Source of the DNA: Clostridium sp. MD294 | GTDB lineage: Bacteria; Bacillota; Clostridia; Lachnospirales; Anaerotignaceae | Length of the DNA: 64,000 bases | Direction of reading: 5' to 3' | Assembly (NCBI RefSeq): GCF_000364165.2 | Contig: NZ_CP097810.1 | Coordinates: forward strand, 2,482,130 to 2,546,129 | Shown here: in pieces, positions 17,865 through 26,890 of the stretch | How positions within the stretch are numbered: position 1 is the stretch's first letter | How the letters are laid out: the number at the start of each line of letters is the position of its first letter | Made by a program: the position numbers and the translations under genes | The notes under the pieces: model-generated | What the model saw: the letters and a program-made list of their open reading frames with translations, nothing else | What the model was told of the DNA's origin: nothing | Databases searched by the model: none

Positions 17865-19256
17865 TCACTTCTTAACAGAAGTTGATATTTTTGTATGTTC
17901 TGCTTTTAGTTCTCCATCTGTTACCGTAATGGACAACAAATTTCCGGGACGGTCACAGAGTCTAGCATTTAATGCTACTCCATTAACATACAATGTTGCA
18001 ATATCATTATCTATTATAAAACGAATATGATATTTTTCTCCTGCCTGTAATGTAATTGGTCTTTCCAATCCTATATTAAAACATTGATACCATGGATAAT
18101 TTGGACTTTTTTGAAAAATAACTCTATTTTCATTGATTAAAAATTCATATTCATAAGCTAAACTATTTTTCTCATTTTCATAAAATTTTATAGAAAAGGC
18201 TTTTGTTCCTTCTGAAAAATAACAAACTGTTTCAAAAGCAATTACATTTTTTATATTTGAATATAGAACAGTTTCTTGTTTTGTGTCAATCGTTTTCATA
18301 TGAGTGCAAAAAATATCCTTCCAATCAGTAAATGCTTTCCAAAGAGTATCTGGTGGTTTTACAGAAAGTGTACCATCTGCCATTTGCATAATTTCATGAG
18401 GTACGAATGTACCACCCCATAAATAAGAATTTTTATCATCATTATCAATACGTGTTGGCACCCAACCAAATAATATCCTTCTTTTACCATCATAAGCTGT
18501 TCGTCCTGCATAATAAGCTCTGCCATCAAAACTATCATTTTTTGGTGTAGTCCATGGACCATAAATATTTTTACTCATTCTATAATGAATTTTATTTCCT
18601 TCACTATATTCAGAATAAATTAAATACCACCAATCTCCAATCTGAAATAATTCCGGCATTTCAAACATAGTATATAAACCAGGTGCCCAAAAATCTCCTT
18701 TAAAATCCCAATTTTCCAAATCTTTAGATGTAAAATATACTAATCGTCCTGTTGGCTTTGTTTTGTCTTCTCCTTTTCTTGTACCTAATATCAAAAGATA
18801 TTCTTGTTCTTGTTCATTCCAAACTACAAAAGGATCTCTCCAATTTCTTTTATCATAACCTTGTTGTGGTGCAATTTCTAATGTTTTGTAAGACTTTTCC
18901 CAATGAATTTTATCTTCACTTATTGCATGAAGTAAAGTTTGAGATGTTTTTCCTAACTTTAAATATTCTCGATTGTAGCCTGTATAAAATGCCTGATATT
19001 TTTGTCCAACTTTAAACACGCTACCTGCATAAACAAATTGGTCTGACACATCATCAGAACCTCTTTTTAAACTTTCTCCAAAATCTTCATAATGAACAAA
19101 ATCTTTTGTACAAGCTAAAGACCAGCCAAATGGTTCTCCAAACGGCATTGGATTTCTAGTATCTCTTTGGTGATAAATATAAAAAGTTCCATTTTCTCCA
19201 TAAGGCATAATGTCCCCTACCCATACACCTTTTGGTTGATAATATAATTGATACAT
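17865..19256 (-). CDS. GH32-like fructosidase, first gene of the sucrose operon
   Basis: This 463-residue protein has the GH32/GH-J beta-propeller pattern without the classic NDPNG. Near the N-terminus it reads WVGDIMPY (Asp about 15 as candidate nucleophile) and YIYHQRDTRNP. The transition-state Asp is in NWRDPFVVW (about 143) and the acid/base Glu in FEMPELF (about 201). A C-terminal sandwich domain follows (about 325-460). There is no signal peptide, so it should act on imported sugar. It belongs to a divergent branch than ScrB and may cleave a different fructoside or a phosphorylated product. It is the promoter-proximal gene, 33 bases before the PTS gene, behind tandem operator repeats. 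Confidence 0.8.
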   Translation of the reverse strand: MYQLYYQPKGVWVGDIMPYGENGTFYIYHQRDTRNPMPFGEPFGWSLACTKDFVHYEDFGESLKRGSDDVSDQFVYAGSVFKVGQKYQAFYTGYNREYLKLGKTSQTLLHAISEDKIHWEKSYKTLEIAPQQGYDKRNWRDPFVVWNEQEQEYLLILGTRKGEDKTKPTGRLVYFTSKDLENWDFKGDFWAPGLYTMFEMPELFQIGDWWYLIYSEYSEGNKIHYRMSKNIYGPWTTPKNDSFDGRAYYAGRTAYDGKRRILFGWVPTRIDNDDKNSYLWGGTFVPHEIMQMADGTLSVKPPDTLWKAFTDWKDIFCTHMKTIDTKQETVLYSNIKNVIAFETVCYFSEGTKAFSIKFYENEKNSLAYEYEFLINENRVIFQKSPNYPWYQCFNIGLERPITLQAGEKYHIRFIIDNDIATLYVNGVALNARLCDRPGNLLSITVTDGELKAEHTKISTSVKK

Positions 19257-19307
19257 GGTATTTTCCCTCCTTTGTTATATCATTTTTTGGCTATTCATTT
19301 TGGTATT

Positions 19308-19347
19308 ATTATATGTCAATCGTTTTCATATGTCAATCGTTTTCATA
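19308..19347 (-). promoter_or_regulatory. Sucrose-operon promoter overlapped by two tandem operator repeats
   Basis: On the minus strand TTGACA (19331-19336) and TATAAT (19308-19313) are exactly 17 bases apart, a perfect consensus promoter. The 17-base unit TGTCAATCGTTTTCATA (as read on the plus strand) is repeated exactly at 19314-19330 and 19331-19347, covering the spacer and the -35. Each unit holds an AAAACG/CGATTG partial dyad like LacI-family operators. The adjacent LacI-type repressor most likely binds here. Confidence 0.82.
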
Positions 19348-19415
19348 CTTATTTTATTACAAAATATAGCATTCTTTTTTGTATATTGTGCTTAATTATA
19401 TCTTTTTTTTTTCAT

Positions 19416-19441
19416 TAAAAAAAGGAGTTTTTCACTCCTTT
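19416..19441 (-). terminator. Terminator of the LacI-family regulator gene
   Basis: On the minus strand an AAAGGAGT/ACTCCTTT stem (19441-19434 with 19428-19421) with a 5-base loop is followed by T7. It overlaps the stop codon of the regulator, so the regulator and the sucrose operon downstream are separate transcripts. Confidence 0.75.
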
Positions 19442-20463
19442 CAAGTCGTCTTTCCTTCTAATAATGTTACTGGTAAAGCTAATCTATTTTCACACTTTTT
19501 ATCTTCAATTAAATCTATCATACTTTTTACAGCACATTTTGAAATTTCTTCAATAGGCTGTCTTATTGTGGTCAATTCTGGAAGATATATCCTTGTTTGT
19601 TTTGCTCCATCTACCCCTATTATTTTTAATCTTTCTGGTACTGCAATTCCTCTCTCTTTTGCAATTTGCAATGTAATAGTAGCTAATAAATCATCTCCTG
19701 CAAAAATGCCGTCCAAGTCAGTATATGTATGCAATGTATCATCTATTAGCTTATACTTTTCTTGTAAAGGTTTGACAAAAGGTATCTCTAATATTAGACT
19801 TGGAAGTCCTAGCTTTCTCATAATATCTCTATATGCTTGGCTTCTATCATTTCCTGGCATTTTTAAACGACTATCTCCTCTAATACATAAAATTTTTCGA
19901 CAGCCTTTTTCTAAAAGATGCTCTGTAGCAAGTTGTCCTACTTTATAGTTATCACAAGATATTGTAATGACATTATCCCCTAAATAACGGTCAATTGCTA
20001 CAAGAGGCATAGATAAATTAGAATATTCTTTTATAATATCACTATGATTATTATGTGTTCCTACAATCATACCATCTACTTGATTTCTTTTTAGCATTTC
20101 AACATATTCTTTTTCTGTTTCTGCATTATTATTGCTGTTACATAATAACATCTTATAATTTTGTTTGGAAAGATAGTATTCAATATTTTGTGCAACTTCT
20201 CCATGAAAAGGGTTGATAATAGAAGGAACAATTACCCCTATAAAATATGTTCGCTGATTTAATAAAGCTCTAGCAATTTCATTCGGATAATATCCTATTT
20301 TTTTCATTGCTTGATGTACCTTTTGTTTTGTTTCTTCACTAATATATCCCCTATTATTTAAAACCCTAGATACCGTAGTAGAAGATACTCCTGCAACTTT
20401 TGCTACATCTTTAATGCCTGGTTTTTTTTCTTTTATTTCTATTTTTTCACTTTGTCTATTCAT
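19441..20463 (-). CDS. LacI-family repressor of the sucrose operon
   Basis: The N-terminal helix-turn-helix is the canonical LacI form: IKDVAKVAGVSSTTVSRVLN, followed by the hinge helix YYPNEIARAL. A periplasmic-binding-protein-like sugar domain follows. I place the start at ATG 20463, preceded by AAAGGGA. Longer frames to 20538 have no ribosome site and would add an unusual tail. That gives 340 residues, normal for the family. Lying directly upstream of the sucrose operon with LacI-type operator repeats between them, it is the probable local repressor, released by a sugar or sugar phosphate. Whether it also controls itself is unclear. A TTGACA with a weak -10 lies at about 20534-20562. Confidence 0.88.
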   Translation of the reverse strand: MNRQSEKIEIKEKKPGIKDVAKVAGVSSTTVSRVLNNRGYISEETKQKVHQAMKKIGYYPNEIARALLNQRTYFIGVIVPSIINPFHGEVAQNIEYYLSKQNYKMLLCNSNNNAETEKEYVEMLKRNQVDGMIVGTHNNHSDIIKEYSNLSMPLVAIDRYLGDNVITISCDNYKVGQLATEHLLEKGCRKILCIRGDSRLKMPGNDRSQAYRDIMRKLGLPSLILEIPFVKPLQEKYKLIDDTLHTYTDLDGIFAGDDLLATITLQIAKERGIAVPERLKIIGVDGAKQTRIYLPELTTIRQPIEEISKCAVKSMIDLIEDKKCENRLALPVTLLEGKTT

Positions 20464-20619
20464 TGCTTTAATCCCTTTATATGCTGCTGTAACTTTCACT
20501 TTAATATTTAAAAAATTATAAAACTTATAATAAAACATATATTATTTTTTTTGCAATGTCAATAGAAAAATGATATTGAAAAAATATTGTAGACATTGTC
20601 TTGATAACAAAATATAATA

Positions 20620-22257
20620 TCATTTCTTTTCTAATATAAGTGTTTCAAATGGTTTTAGTATAAGTTTATCATCTGAAATATCACTTATTTCATAGTTACC
20701 TAGTATTTTATTGTAATTTTTCCATAACAAGTTTGTAGATATTACTATTTCTGTAGATACCATATTATTCAATACAATAATTTCTTTCTCTTGATATATT
20801 CTTTTATAAGCAAGTACATCTGCATTTTCTTTTTCAAAAAATACAATATCTCCTTTTGAAATCACATCTTTATTTTTTCTTAAAGCAATTAACTTTTTAT
20901 AAAAGGAATATATAGAATTTTCATCTGCTAATTGCGATTGTGCATTAATGAATTGATAATTATTTGCTATTTCAATCCATGCTTTTCCTTCTGTAAATCC
21001 AGCATTTTTTTCATCATTCCACTGCATAGGTGTTCTACTATTGTCCCTAGACCTAACAGAAAGAATATCAAGTGCTTGTTGTTCTGTTTTCCCATTTTCC
21101 AAAAGAATATTATAATAATTTAAACTTTCTACATCTTGATACTGCTGTATTTTATGATAATGTGGATTTGTCATACCTAATTCTTCTCCTTGATAAATAT
21201 AAGGTGTTCCTCTCATCATATGGATACAAGTCGCAAGCATTTTAGCTGATTTATCCCAATATTTTCCTTCTTCTCCTAATCGTGATACAATACGAGGCTG
21301 GTCATGGTTACACCAAAATAAGGCATTCCATCCATTATGCTGTTGCATTGTTACTTGCCATTGTTCCAATAAATTTTTTAAAGCTATTCTATCAGGTTTC
21401 ATAATTTCCCATTTATCCCCATTTTTATAATCAATTTTTAAATGATGAAAATTAAAGCACATAGATAGCTCTTTTTCTTCTGGATTAGAATAACGAATAC
21501 AATTCTGCAAAGTAGTAGAAGACATTTCTCCAACAGTTATCATATTTTCAATACCAGTATCACGAACTAATTCTTTTAAATATTCATGTACATGAGGACC
21601 ATCTGTATAAAATCTTCTCCCATCTCCTTGCATATCATTTTCAAACACTTCTGGCTTGGAAATGACATTAATAACATCAAAACGAAATCCTTGTACACCT
21701 TTTTGTTTCCAAAAGCAAACAACTTTTTTTAATTCCTCTCTCACACAAGCATTATCCCAATTCAAATCAGCTTGTGTCACATCATATAAATGAAGATACC
21801 ATTTTTGAAGTGATGGAACATATTCCCATGCTGACCCTCCAAATTTTGACTCCCAATTTGTAGGAACTTCTTTTCCTTCTTTAAATATGTAATAATCTTG
21901 ATATTTTTTTTCTCCTGCTAACGCTTTTTGAAACCATTCATGGCTTGTAGAAGTATGATTAAACACCATATCAAGCATAATTTTCATATCTCTTTGTTTA
22001 GTTTGAGTAATCAATTCTTCCATATCTGCCATTGTGCCAAACATAGGGTCAATTTCATAATAATTTGATATATCATAGCCGTTATCATTCTGTGGTGATG
22101 GAAACACTGGTGTAAGCCAAATATAATCTACACCTAAATTTTTGATATAATCCAGCTTTTGTATAATTCCTTTTAAATCGCCTATGCCATCTCCATCAGA
22201 ATCTTTAAAAGATTTTGGATATATTTGATACACAACTTTGTCATTAAAATAATTCAT
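20620..22257 (-). CDS. treA: Trehalose-6-phosphate hydrolase (GH13)
   Basis: This GH13 enzyme hydrolyses trehalose 6-phosphate to glucose and glucose 6-phosphate in the cytoplasm. The 545 residues show the alpha-amylase regions DMVFNHTS, GFRFDVIN (nucleophile Asp about 196), VGEMSS (acid/base Glu about 252) and FWCNHDQPR (Asp about 319). Trehalose-hydrolase hallmarks set it apart from oligo-1,6-glucosidases: FNFHHLKIDYKNGDKW, and MTNPHYHKIQQYQDVESLNYYN after IYQGEELG. It follows the trehalose PTS gene by 23 bases in one operon, and a TreR-type regulator lies on the far side, which supports the substrate. It is also called treC in other species. Confidence 0.9.
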   Translation of the reverse strand: MNYFNDKVVYQIYPKSFKDSDGDGIGDLKGIIQKLDYIKNLGVDYIWLTPVFPSPQNDNGYDISNYYEIDPMFGTMADMEELITQTKQRDMKIMLDMVFNHTSTSHEWFQKALAGEKKYQDYYIFKEGKEVPTNWESKFGGSAWEYVPSLQKWYLHLYDVTQADLNWDNACVREELKKVVCFWKQKGVQGFRFDVINVISKPEVFENDMQGDGRRFYTDGPHVHEYLKELVRDTGIENMITVGEMSSTTLQNCIRYSNPEEKELSMCFNFHHLKIDYKNGDKWEIMKPDRIALKNLLEQWQVTMQQHNGWNALFWCNHDQPRIVSRLGEEGKYWDKSAKMLATCIHMMRGTPYIYQGEELGMTNPHYHKIQQYQDVESLNYYNILLENGKTEQQALDILSVRSRDNSRTPMQWNDEKNAGFTEGKAWIEIANNYQFINAQSQLADENSIYSFYKKLIALRKNKDVISKGDIVFFEKENADVLAYKRIYQEKEIIVLNNMVSTEIVISTNLLWKNYNKILGNYEISDISDDKLILKPFETLILEKK

Positions 22258-22280
22258 ATCTATTCTCCTTTACTATTCTT

Positions 22281-24233
22281 TTATTCAAAAGTAATAATGG
22301 TTGTTTCTTTATCAAAAACATCTATTCCTGTTGTAAATTGAATATTTTTAGCATTTCCTGCTTCAGTAATTGCACAAATGGTTACATCTCTATGTCCTGC
22401 TGCTTTGATTTTTTCTTTATTAAATTTTATTAAAGCTTCTCCTGCTTTTACCATTTGCCCCTGTGTAACAAAATATTGAAAACCATTTCCATTCATATCT
22501 ACAGTATCCAGTCCAATATGTAATAAAATTTCCATACCATTAGCTAATCTTAAACCACAAGCATGTTTTGAATCGTCCATTAAAACAACAACTTCTGCAT
22601 CTGCTGGAGAATATAATATTTCATTTTCTGGTATTATTGCAACACCTTCTCCCATCATACCCTCAGAAAATACGCCATCATTTACTTCTTTTAATGGAAT
22701 TACTTTTCCTAACAAAAATGCTTTTAAATTTTTTGATATGTCTTCAGTTTCTTTTTGATTTGCTTCTACTTTTTCTGTATTTCTATCAACAACCTCTTTA
22801 GATATTCCATTTTTTTCTACTTCAGTTAATTTTTTCTTTCCCACAATAATAGTAAGTACAAAAGGAATGACAATTGCAATGATAGTACAGATAAAAAAGT
22901 TTAACATACTTTCTGTATGAATAGAAAGTATTCCCGGAATTCCTCCTACACCTATCGCATTTGCTGTTGTTCCAGTTGCTACACTAACAATTGCTGCAAT
23001 TGCAGAACCAATCATACCACATACAAATGGAAAACCATTTTTTAAATTTACACCAAAAATTGCTGGTTCTGTTACACCTAAATAACAAGAAATTCCTGCT
23101 GGAATATTTACTTCTTGTGCTTCAGAATTTCTTCTTTGTAGCACAATCATACCCATTACCGCAGAGCCTTGTGCAATATTTGATAATGCAATCATAGGCC
23201 ATAACATCGTTCCCTCATAATCTGCAATTAACTGAAGGTCAATCGCATTAGACATATGATGTAATCCAGTAATGACAAGTGGTGCATAAACCAAGCCAAA
23301 TATTGCGCCAAATACAATTTTAAAAGAGCCTGTAATGCCAGAATATACTACTGATGAAATAATAGAACCTATTTTCCAACCAACTGGCCCCAGTATAAAG
23401 TGAGATGCCATAACTGCTAATACAATACTACAAAATGGTACAACAATCATTGAAATTACTTGAGGTGTTATTTTTCTAAAAAATTTTTCAATATAAACCA
23501 GTGTAAACGCAGCAAGTATTGCAGGAATAACTTGTGCTTGATATCCAATCATATTTACTTCTATAAATCCAAAATTCCACTTTGGAATATCCGCAACTGC
23601 TGTATTTGCAACTGTATAGGCATTTAAAAGCTGTCCAGATACCAATGTCAAACCAAGTACAATACCAAGCATTTGAGTTGTTCCCATTTTTTTGGTAACT
23701 GACCAACAAATGCCAACTGGAAGCATATGAAATATAGCCTCACCAATCAACCATAAAAAACTGTCAATGCCACTCCAAAATTGACTGATGTCACAGAGTG
23801 TTTTTGTACCATTTTCAAAAAAATAAATACTGTCAATACAATTACGAAATCCTAAAATTAAACCTCCAGTAATAATCGCTGGAATTAATGGTGCAAAAAT
23901 TTCTGCCAGAGCAGTTATAATTCTTTGTAACACATTTTGATTTTGTTTTGCTGCCTGTTTTACTGCCTCTTTTGAAACACCTTCGATACCAGCAGTCCTA
24001 ACAAAATCATTATAAAAATCTGCAACGGTATTTCCAATAATTACTTGAAACTGTCCAGACTGTGTAAAACTTCCTTTTACTACTTTCAATGCTTCAATTC
24101 CATTAATATCTGCTTTTGCTGTATCAACTAATACAAATCTCATTCTTGTCATGCAATGCGATACTGCTGCAATGTTTTGTTTTCCACCAACCAATTTTAA
24201 TAGTTGCTTTGCATCTTCTACATATTTTCCCAT
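22281..24233 (-). CDS. treP: PTS trehalose transporter, fused EIIBCA
   Basis: This protein imports trehalose and phosphorylates it to trehalose 6-phosphate. The 650 residues comprise EIIB (Cys in AVSHCMTRMRF, about 27), a multi-helix EIIC (about 105-465) and a C-terminal Crr-like EIIA with the active His in ILLHIGLDTV (about 583). I choose ATG 24233 because GGAGG lies 7 bases upstream. The earlier in-frame start at 24251 overlaps that ribosome site. The fused EIIA is not universal in trehalose permeases and makes this one self-sufficient. The substrate comes from its operon with treA and from the divergent TreR-like regulator. The sequence does not prove it. Confidence 0.88.
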   Translation of the reverse strand: MGKYVEDAKQLLKLVGGKQNIAAVSHCMTRMRFVLVDTAKADINGIEALKVVKGSFTQSGQFQVIIGNTVADFYNDFVRTAGIEGVSKEAVKQAAKQNQNVLQRIITALAEIFAPLIPAIITGGLILGFRNCIDSIYFFENGTKTLCDISQFWSGIDSFLWLIGEAIFHMLPVGICWSVTKKMGTTQMLGIVLGLTLVSGQLLNAYTVANTAVADIPKWNFGFIEVNMIGYQAQVIPAILAAFTLVYIEKFFRKITPQVISMIVVPFCSIVLAVMASHFILGPVGWKIGSIISSVVYSGITGSFKIVFGAIFGLVYAPLVITGLHHMSNAIDLQLIADYEGTMLWPMIALSNIAQGSAVMGMIVLQRRNSEAQEVNIPAGISCYLGVTEPAIFGVNLKNGFPFVCGMIGSAIAAIVSVATGTTANAIGVGGIPGILSIHTESMLNFFICTIIAIVIPFVLTIIVGKKKLTEVEKNGISKEVVDRNTEKVEANQKETEDISKNLKAFLLGKVIPLKEVNDGVFSEGMMGEGVAIIPENEILYSPADAEVVVLMDDSKHACGLRLANGMEILLHIGLDTVDMNGNGFQYFVTQGQMVKAGEALIKFNKEKIKAAGHRDVTICAITEAGNAKNIQFTTGIDVFDKETTIITFE

Positions 24234-24255
24234 ATATTTCCCTCCGTTCATAAAC

Positions 24256-24334
24256 TTGTTTAAACAACTTATGCTTTATTTATAACATACTTGTTTAAAC
24301 AAGTCAATGTTATTTTTAAAATTTGTTCAAACAA
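24256..24334 (-). promoter_or_regulatory. treP promoter with three TreR-type operator palindromes
   Basis: The minus-strand promoter is TTGACT (24302-24307), a 17-base spacer, and TATAAA (24279-24284). The spacer holds a perfect 16-base palindrome, ACTTGTTTAAACAAGT (24289-24304). A second TTGTTTAAACAA lies downstream (24256-24267) and a third, TTGTTCAAACAA, upstream (24323-24334). The centres are 35 and 32 bases apart, about three helical turns, so co-operative repression and looping are plausible. The GntR-family TreR just beyond is the obvious binder. Confidence 0.85.
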
Positions 24335-24559
24335 ACTATTGAATATCAAAAAAATAGAACAAATTGCATATCACTTTAGCAAAACATTGTTATACTATTT
24401 ATCTATTTTTAACAATATTTTTACAGTATAATGCTTATCAATTTTACATTTCAAAAATAATAAAATAATGATATTTGTTTGTAAATACTTTCTCTATTGA
24501 CTTTAAACTATCATGTTTTTATAATGAAATAAAAATAATAAAAAGGAAATGAATGAGAA

Positions 24560-25291
24560 ATGCCTAAAAGTAAATACATTGATATATATAAAGACATTAA
24601 AACAAAAATAGAAACAAATGAATATGTTTATCAGAAATTATTGCCCTCTGAAAATTTATTGATACAACAATATAGCTGTTCTCGAAATACTGTGCGTCGT
24701 GCTATTAGTCATCTTGTTTCAGATGGATATGTGCAAACTATACAGGGAAAAGGAGTTCGTAATATTTATATTCCTATGAAACAATCTACTTTTACATTAG
24801 GTGAAATTGAAAGTTTTCGTGAATCTGCTTTACGAAATAGCCAAATTCCACATACAGATATATTATTATTTACAGAAGGGACTACTGATGAGTTACTTTC
24901 TAAAAAAACAGGTTTTTCCATTGGTTCTGAATTTTACTATATACAACGTTTACATTATTTAGATGGAATACCACTTATTCTAAATCATAACTATTTTTTA
25001 AAAGAGTGTGTTTTAGGCTTAACAAAAGAAATTGCATCATCTTCTATTTATCAATATCTGGAACAAACATTACACATGACTATTATAAATAGTCGTCGTA
25101 TTATGACAATCGAAAAAATAAATGAATTGGATAAAAAATATTTGAATATTAACGAAAAAGATTATAATTGTATGGCTGTTGTAAGTAGTTATACTTATAA
25201 TAGTAATGGCACTCTATTTGAATTTACACAGTCAAGACATCTTCCAAATTATTTTCGTTTTCAAGACAATGCTGTGAGAAAACCAACATAA
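24560..25291 (+). CDS. treR: GntR-family trehalose operon repressor
   Basis: This 243-residue regulator has an N-terminal winged helix of the GntR/HutC type (LLPSENLLIQQYSCSRNTVRRAISHLVSDGYVQTIQGKGV) and a C-terminal UTRA effector domain (about 90-235). It is transcribed away from treP, with three dyads between them, and has an AAGGAAATGA-type site before ATG. TreR proteins of this family bind trehalose 6-phosphate and then leave their operators. The assignment rests on domain type plus context. It is followed by a degenerate reading frame and a terminator. Confidence 0.88.
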   Translation: MPKSKYIDIYKDIKTKIETNEYVYQKLLPSENLLIQQYSCSRNTVRRAISHLVSDGYVQTIQGKGVRNIYIPMKQSTFTLGEIESFRESALRNSQIPHTDILLFTEGTTDELLSKKTGFSIGSEFYYIQRLHYLDGIPLILNHNYFLKECVLGLTKEIASSSIYQYLEQTLHMTIINSRRIMTIEKINELDKKYLNINEKDYNCMAVVSSYTYNSNGTLFEFTQSRHLPNYFRFQDNAVRKPT

Positions 25292-25324
25292 TTTTTATAG
25301 ATATTTTTGAATATTTTTATAAAA

Positions 25325-25650
25325 GCCAAAAATAATTGAAAATAACGAAACAGCATTATATATTGCTGCATTTGCTGAAGTCTTTGAAATAAACCTTCTT
25401 TATATAGCATTTTGATAACTTTGATGGTTACAAATATATGCAGTATTATCAAATCTCTAGTCATTATGAAATTCCTGCAAAAACAGAGGAAGTAATTATG
25501 CTGATAATAGAATAATATTATTTTATTAAGATGTAGAAATTGACGAAAATTACATTAAAATAGTTACAATAGAAAATACTGTTGGTTTACAGACAGCAAT
25601 AGAACAAAATACTATTATAGAATGCTGGCAAAACAAAATAATTTCTATAT
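25325..25650 (+). pseudogene. Decayed small gene after treR
   Basis: Between treR and the terminator at 25672 there are protein-like stretches broken by stops and frame changes. One reads KIIENNETALYIAAFAEVFE near 25328-25390, then FDNFDGYKYMQYYQISSHYE from about 25411. A third holds VEIDENYIKIVTIENTVGLQ from about 25535. They have plausible codon use but no continuous frame. The family is not recognised. It is probably the corpse of one gene of 110-120 residues. Confidence 0.45.
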
Positions 25651-25671
25651 AGTAGAAAATAAATATTTTTT

Positions 25672-25703
25672 AAAGCAGTAGAAATCATTTCTACTGCTTT
25701 TTA
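25672..25703 (+). terminator. Terminator after the treR region
   Basis: An AAAGCAGTAGA/TCTACTGCTTT stem (11 bp, 7-base loop) is followed by a T-rich tail. It ends plus-strand transcription coming from treR. Confidence 0.75.
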
Positions 25704-25724
25704 TATTGTTAAAAAAACAAAAAT

Positions 25725-25753
25725 AAAAATCACTGAATTGCTCAGTGATTTTT
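25725..25753 (-). terminator. Terminator of the lipoprotein/hydrolase operon
   Basis: A 12-bp stem (AAAAATCACTGA with its exact complement) lies directly after the hydrolase stop. T-rich tails lie on both sides, so it can work in both directions. It separates this operon from treR. Confidence 0.8.
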
Positions 25754-25760
25754 GTTTTAT

Positions 25761-26858
25761 TTATTTGAAAGCATCTTTAAAAAATGTTTCTAATTTATCA
25801 AAAGGAATTTTATTCGTGTCATCATATAAGTCAATATGCATTGCACTTGGAACAACATATAATTCTTTTGGTTCTTCTGCTGCTTGATATGCTGTTTCAC
25901 TAAATTCTTTAGAGTGGGCAATATCACCTGTAATAAACAGAATAGGACGAGGTGAAATGCTATCAATATGATTTAATAAAGAATAATTTGTAAATGGGAG
26001 CATACTGGTATCTGTGAAAGAACCGCCTGAATTTGGATGCCAACCACGTTTTAAACCATAAAATGTCCACCATTCTATATTTAATCCACTTAAATCTTCT
26101 GGAAGTTCATCAAGAGGAGCTTCTAATGGATAATTTCTTGTATATGCAGCTTCTCCATTTTCAAAATCTTGCCAACGTTGTTCTGACATACTTTTTATCA
26201 TAGCATTACGACTTTCATTGTCCATTGTATTACCCATTGCACTGATGTCATACATTGCAGCAGTCGCAACTGCTTTAATGCGAGTATCCATAGCTGCAGC
26301 AGAAAGTGCAAAACCGCCACTTCCACAAATACCAATCGCACCTATTTGCTCACGATTTACATAATCTAAAGAACCTAAATAATCTACTCCAGCACTAAAG
26401 TCTTCTGAAAAAATTTCTGGTGATGAAATATGTCTTGGTTCACCACCACTTTCACCATTATAAGATGGGTCAAATGCAAGTACAATAAATCCTCTTTGTG
26501 CAAGTTGATTTGCATAAACACCAGGACCTTGTTCTTTTACACCACCATAAGGCGGACCAATCACAATAGCTGGATACGTTTGTGTTTTATCTAAATATTT
26601 ACTTGTATATAAATCTGCGGACAATTCAATGCCATAACGATTTTTATAGTGAACTGATGTTCTATCTACAGCATCACTTAATTCAAATATGTAATATTCT
26701 TCCATATTTTTATTTTCTCCTTCCGTCTGCTGACTTGTTGGCATTATTTGACTTGTTTGAATGTCATTTGATGTTTGTTGCTGTGTACCACAAGCAGTCA
26801 CTGTAACCATAGTTACCATAAGTAATATAGATAAAATTTTTGCTTTCCATCTTTTCAT
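25761..26858 (-). CDS. Lipoprotein alpha/beta hydrolase (dienelactone-hydrolase-like)
   Basis: This 365-residue protein has a lipoprotein signal: MKRWKAKILSILL..., a hydrophobic stretch, and the lipobox VTAC with Cys at about 23. It should therefore be anchored outside the cytoplasmic membrane. After a Gln/Ser/Thr linker comes an alpha/beta hydrolase fold: oxyanion region PPYGG, nucleophile elbow GICGSGG (Ser about 180), Asp in FITGDIAHS (about 316) and His in PSAMHIDLYD (about 343). The triad looks complete. The substrate is unknown. It ends a minus-strand operon with a cyclophilin-like lipoprotein and a sugar O-acetyltransferase, facing a LysR regulator. Confidence 0.85.
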   Translation of the reverse strand: MKRWKAKILSILLMVTMVTVTACGTQQQTSNDIQTSQIMPTSQQTEGENKNMEEYYIFELSDAVDRTSVHYKNRYGIELSADLYTSKYLDKTQTYPAIVIGPPYGGVKEQGPGVYANQLAQRGFIVLAFDPSYNGESGGEPRHISSPEIFSEDFSAGVDYLGSLDYVNREQIGAIGICGSGGFALSAAAMDTRIKAVATAAMYDISAMGNTMDNESRNAMIKSMSEQRWQDFENGEAAYTRNYPLEAPLDELPEDLSGLNIEWWTFYGLKRGWHPNSGGSFTDTSMLPFTNYSLLNHIDSISPRPILFITGDIAHSKEFSETAYQAAEEPKELYVVPSAMHIDLYDDTNKIPFDKLETFFKDAFK

Positions 26859-26890
26859 ACTTTTCTCCCCTTTTTAAACTATCATTTGTA

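Noticed and set aside
19379-19948. Long plus-strand frame opposite the LacI-family gene
   Set aside because: It is antisense to an unmistakable LacI-family gene and lacks a ribosome site.
22568-23197. Leu-rich plus-strand frames opposite treP
   Set aside because: They are antisense to the hydrophobic EIIC/EIIA coding sequence, a common artefact of membrane-protein genes.
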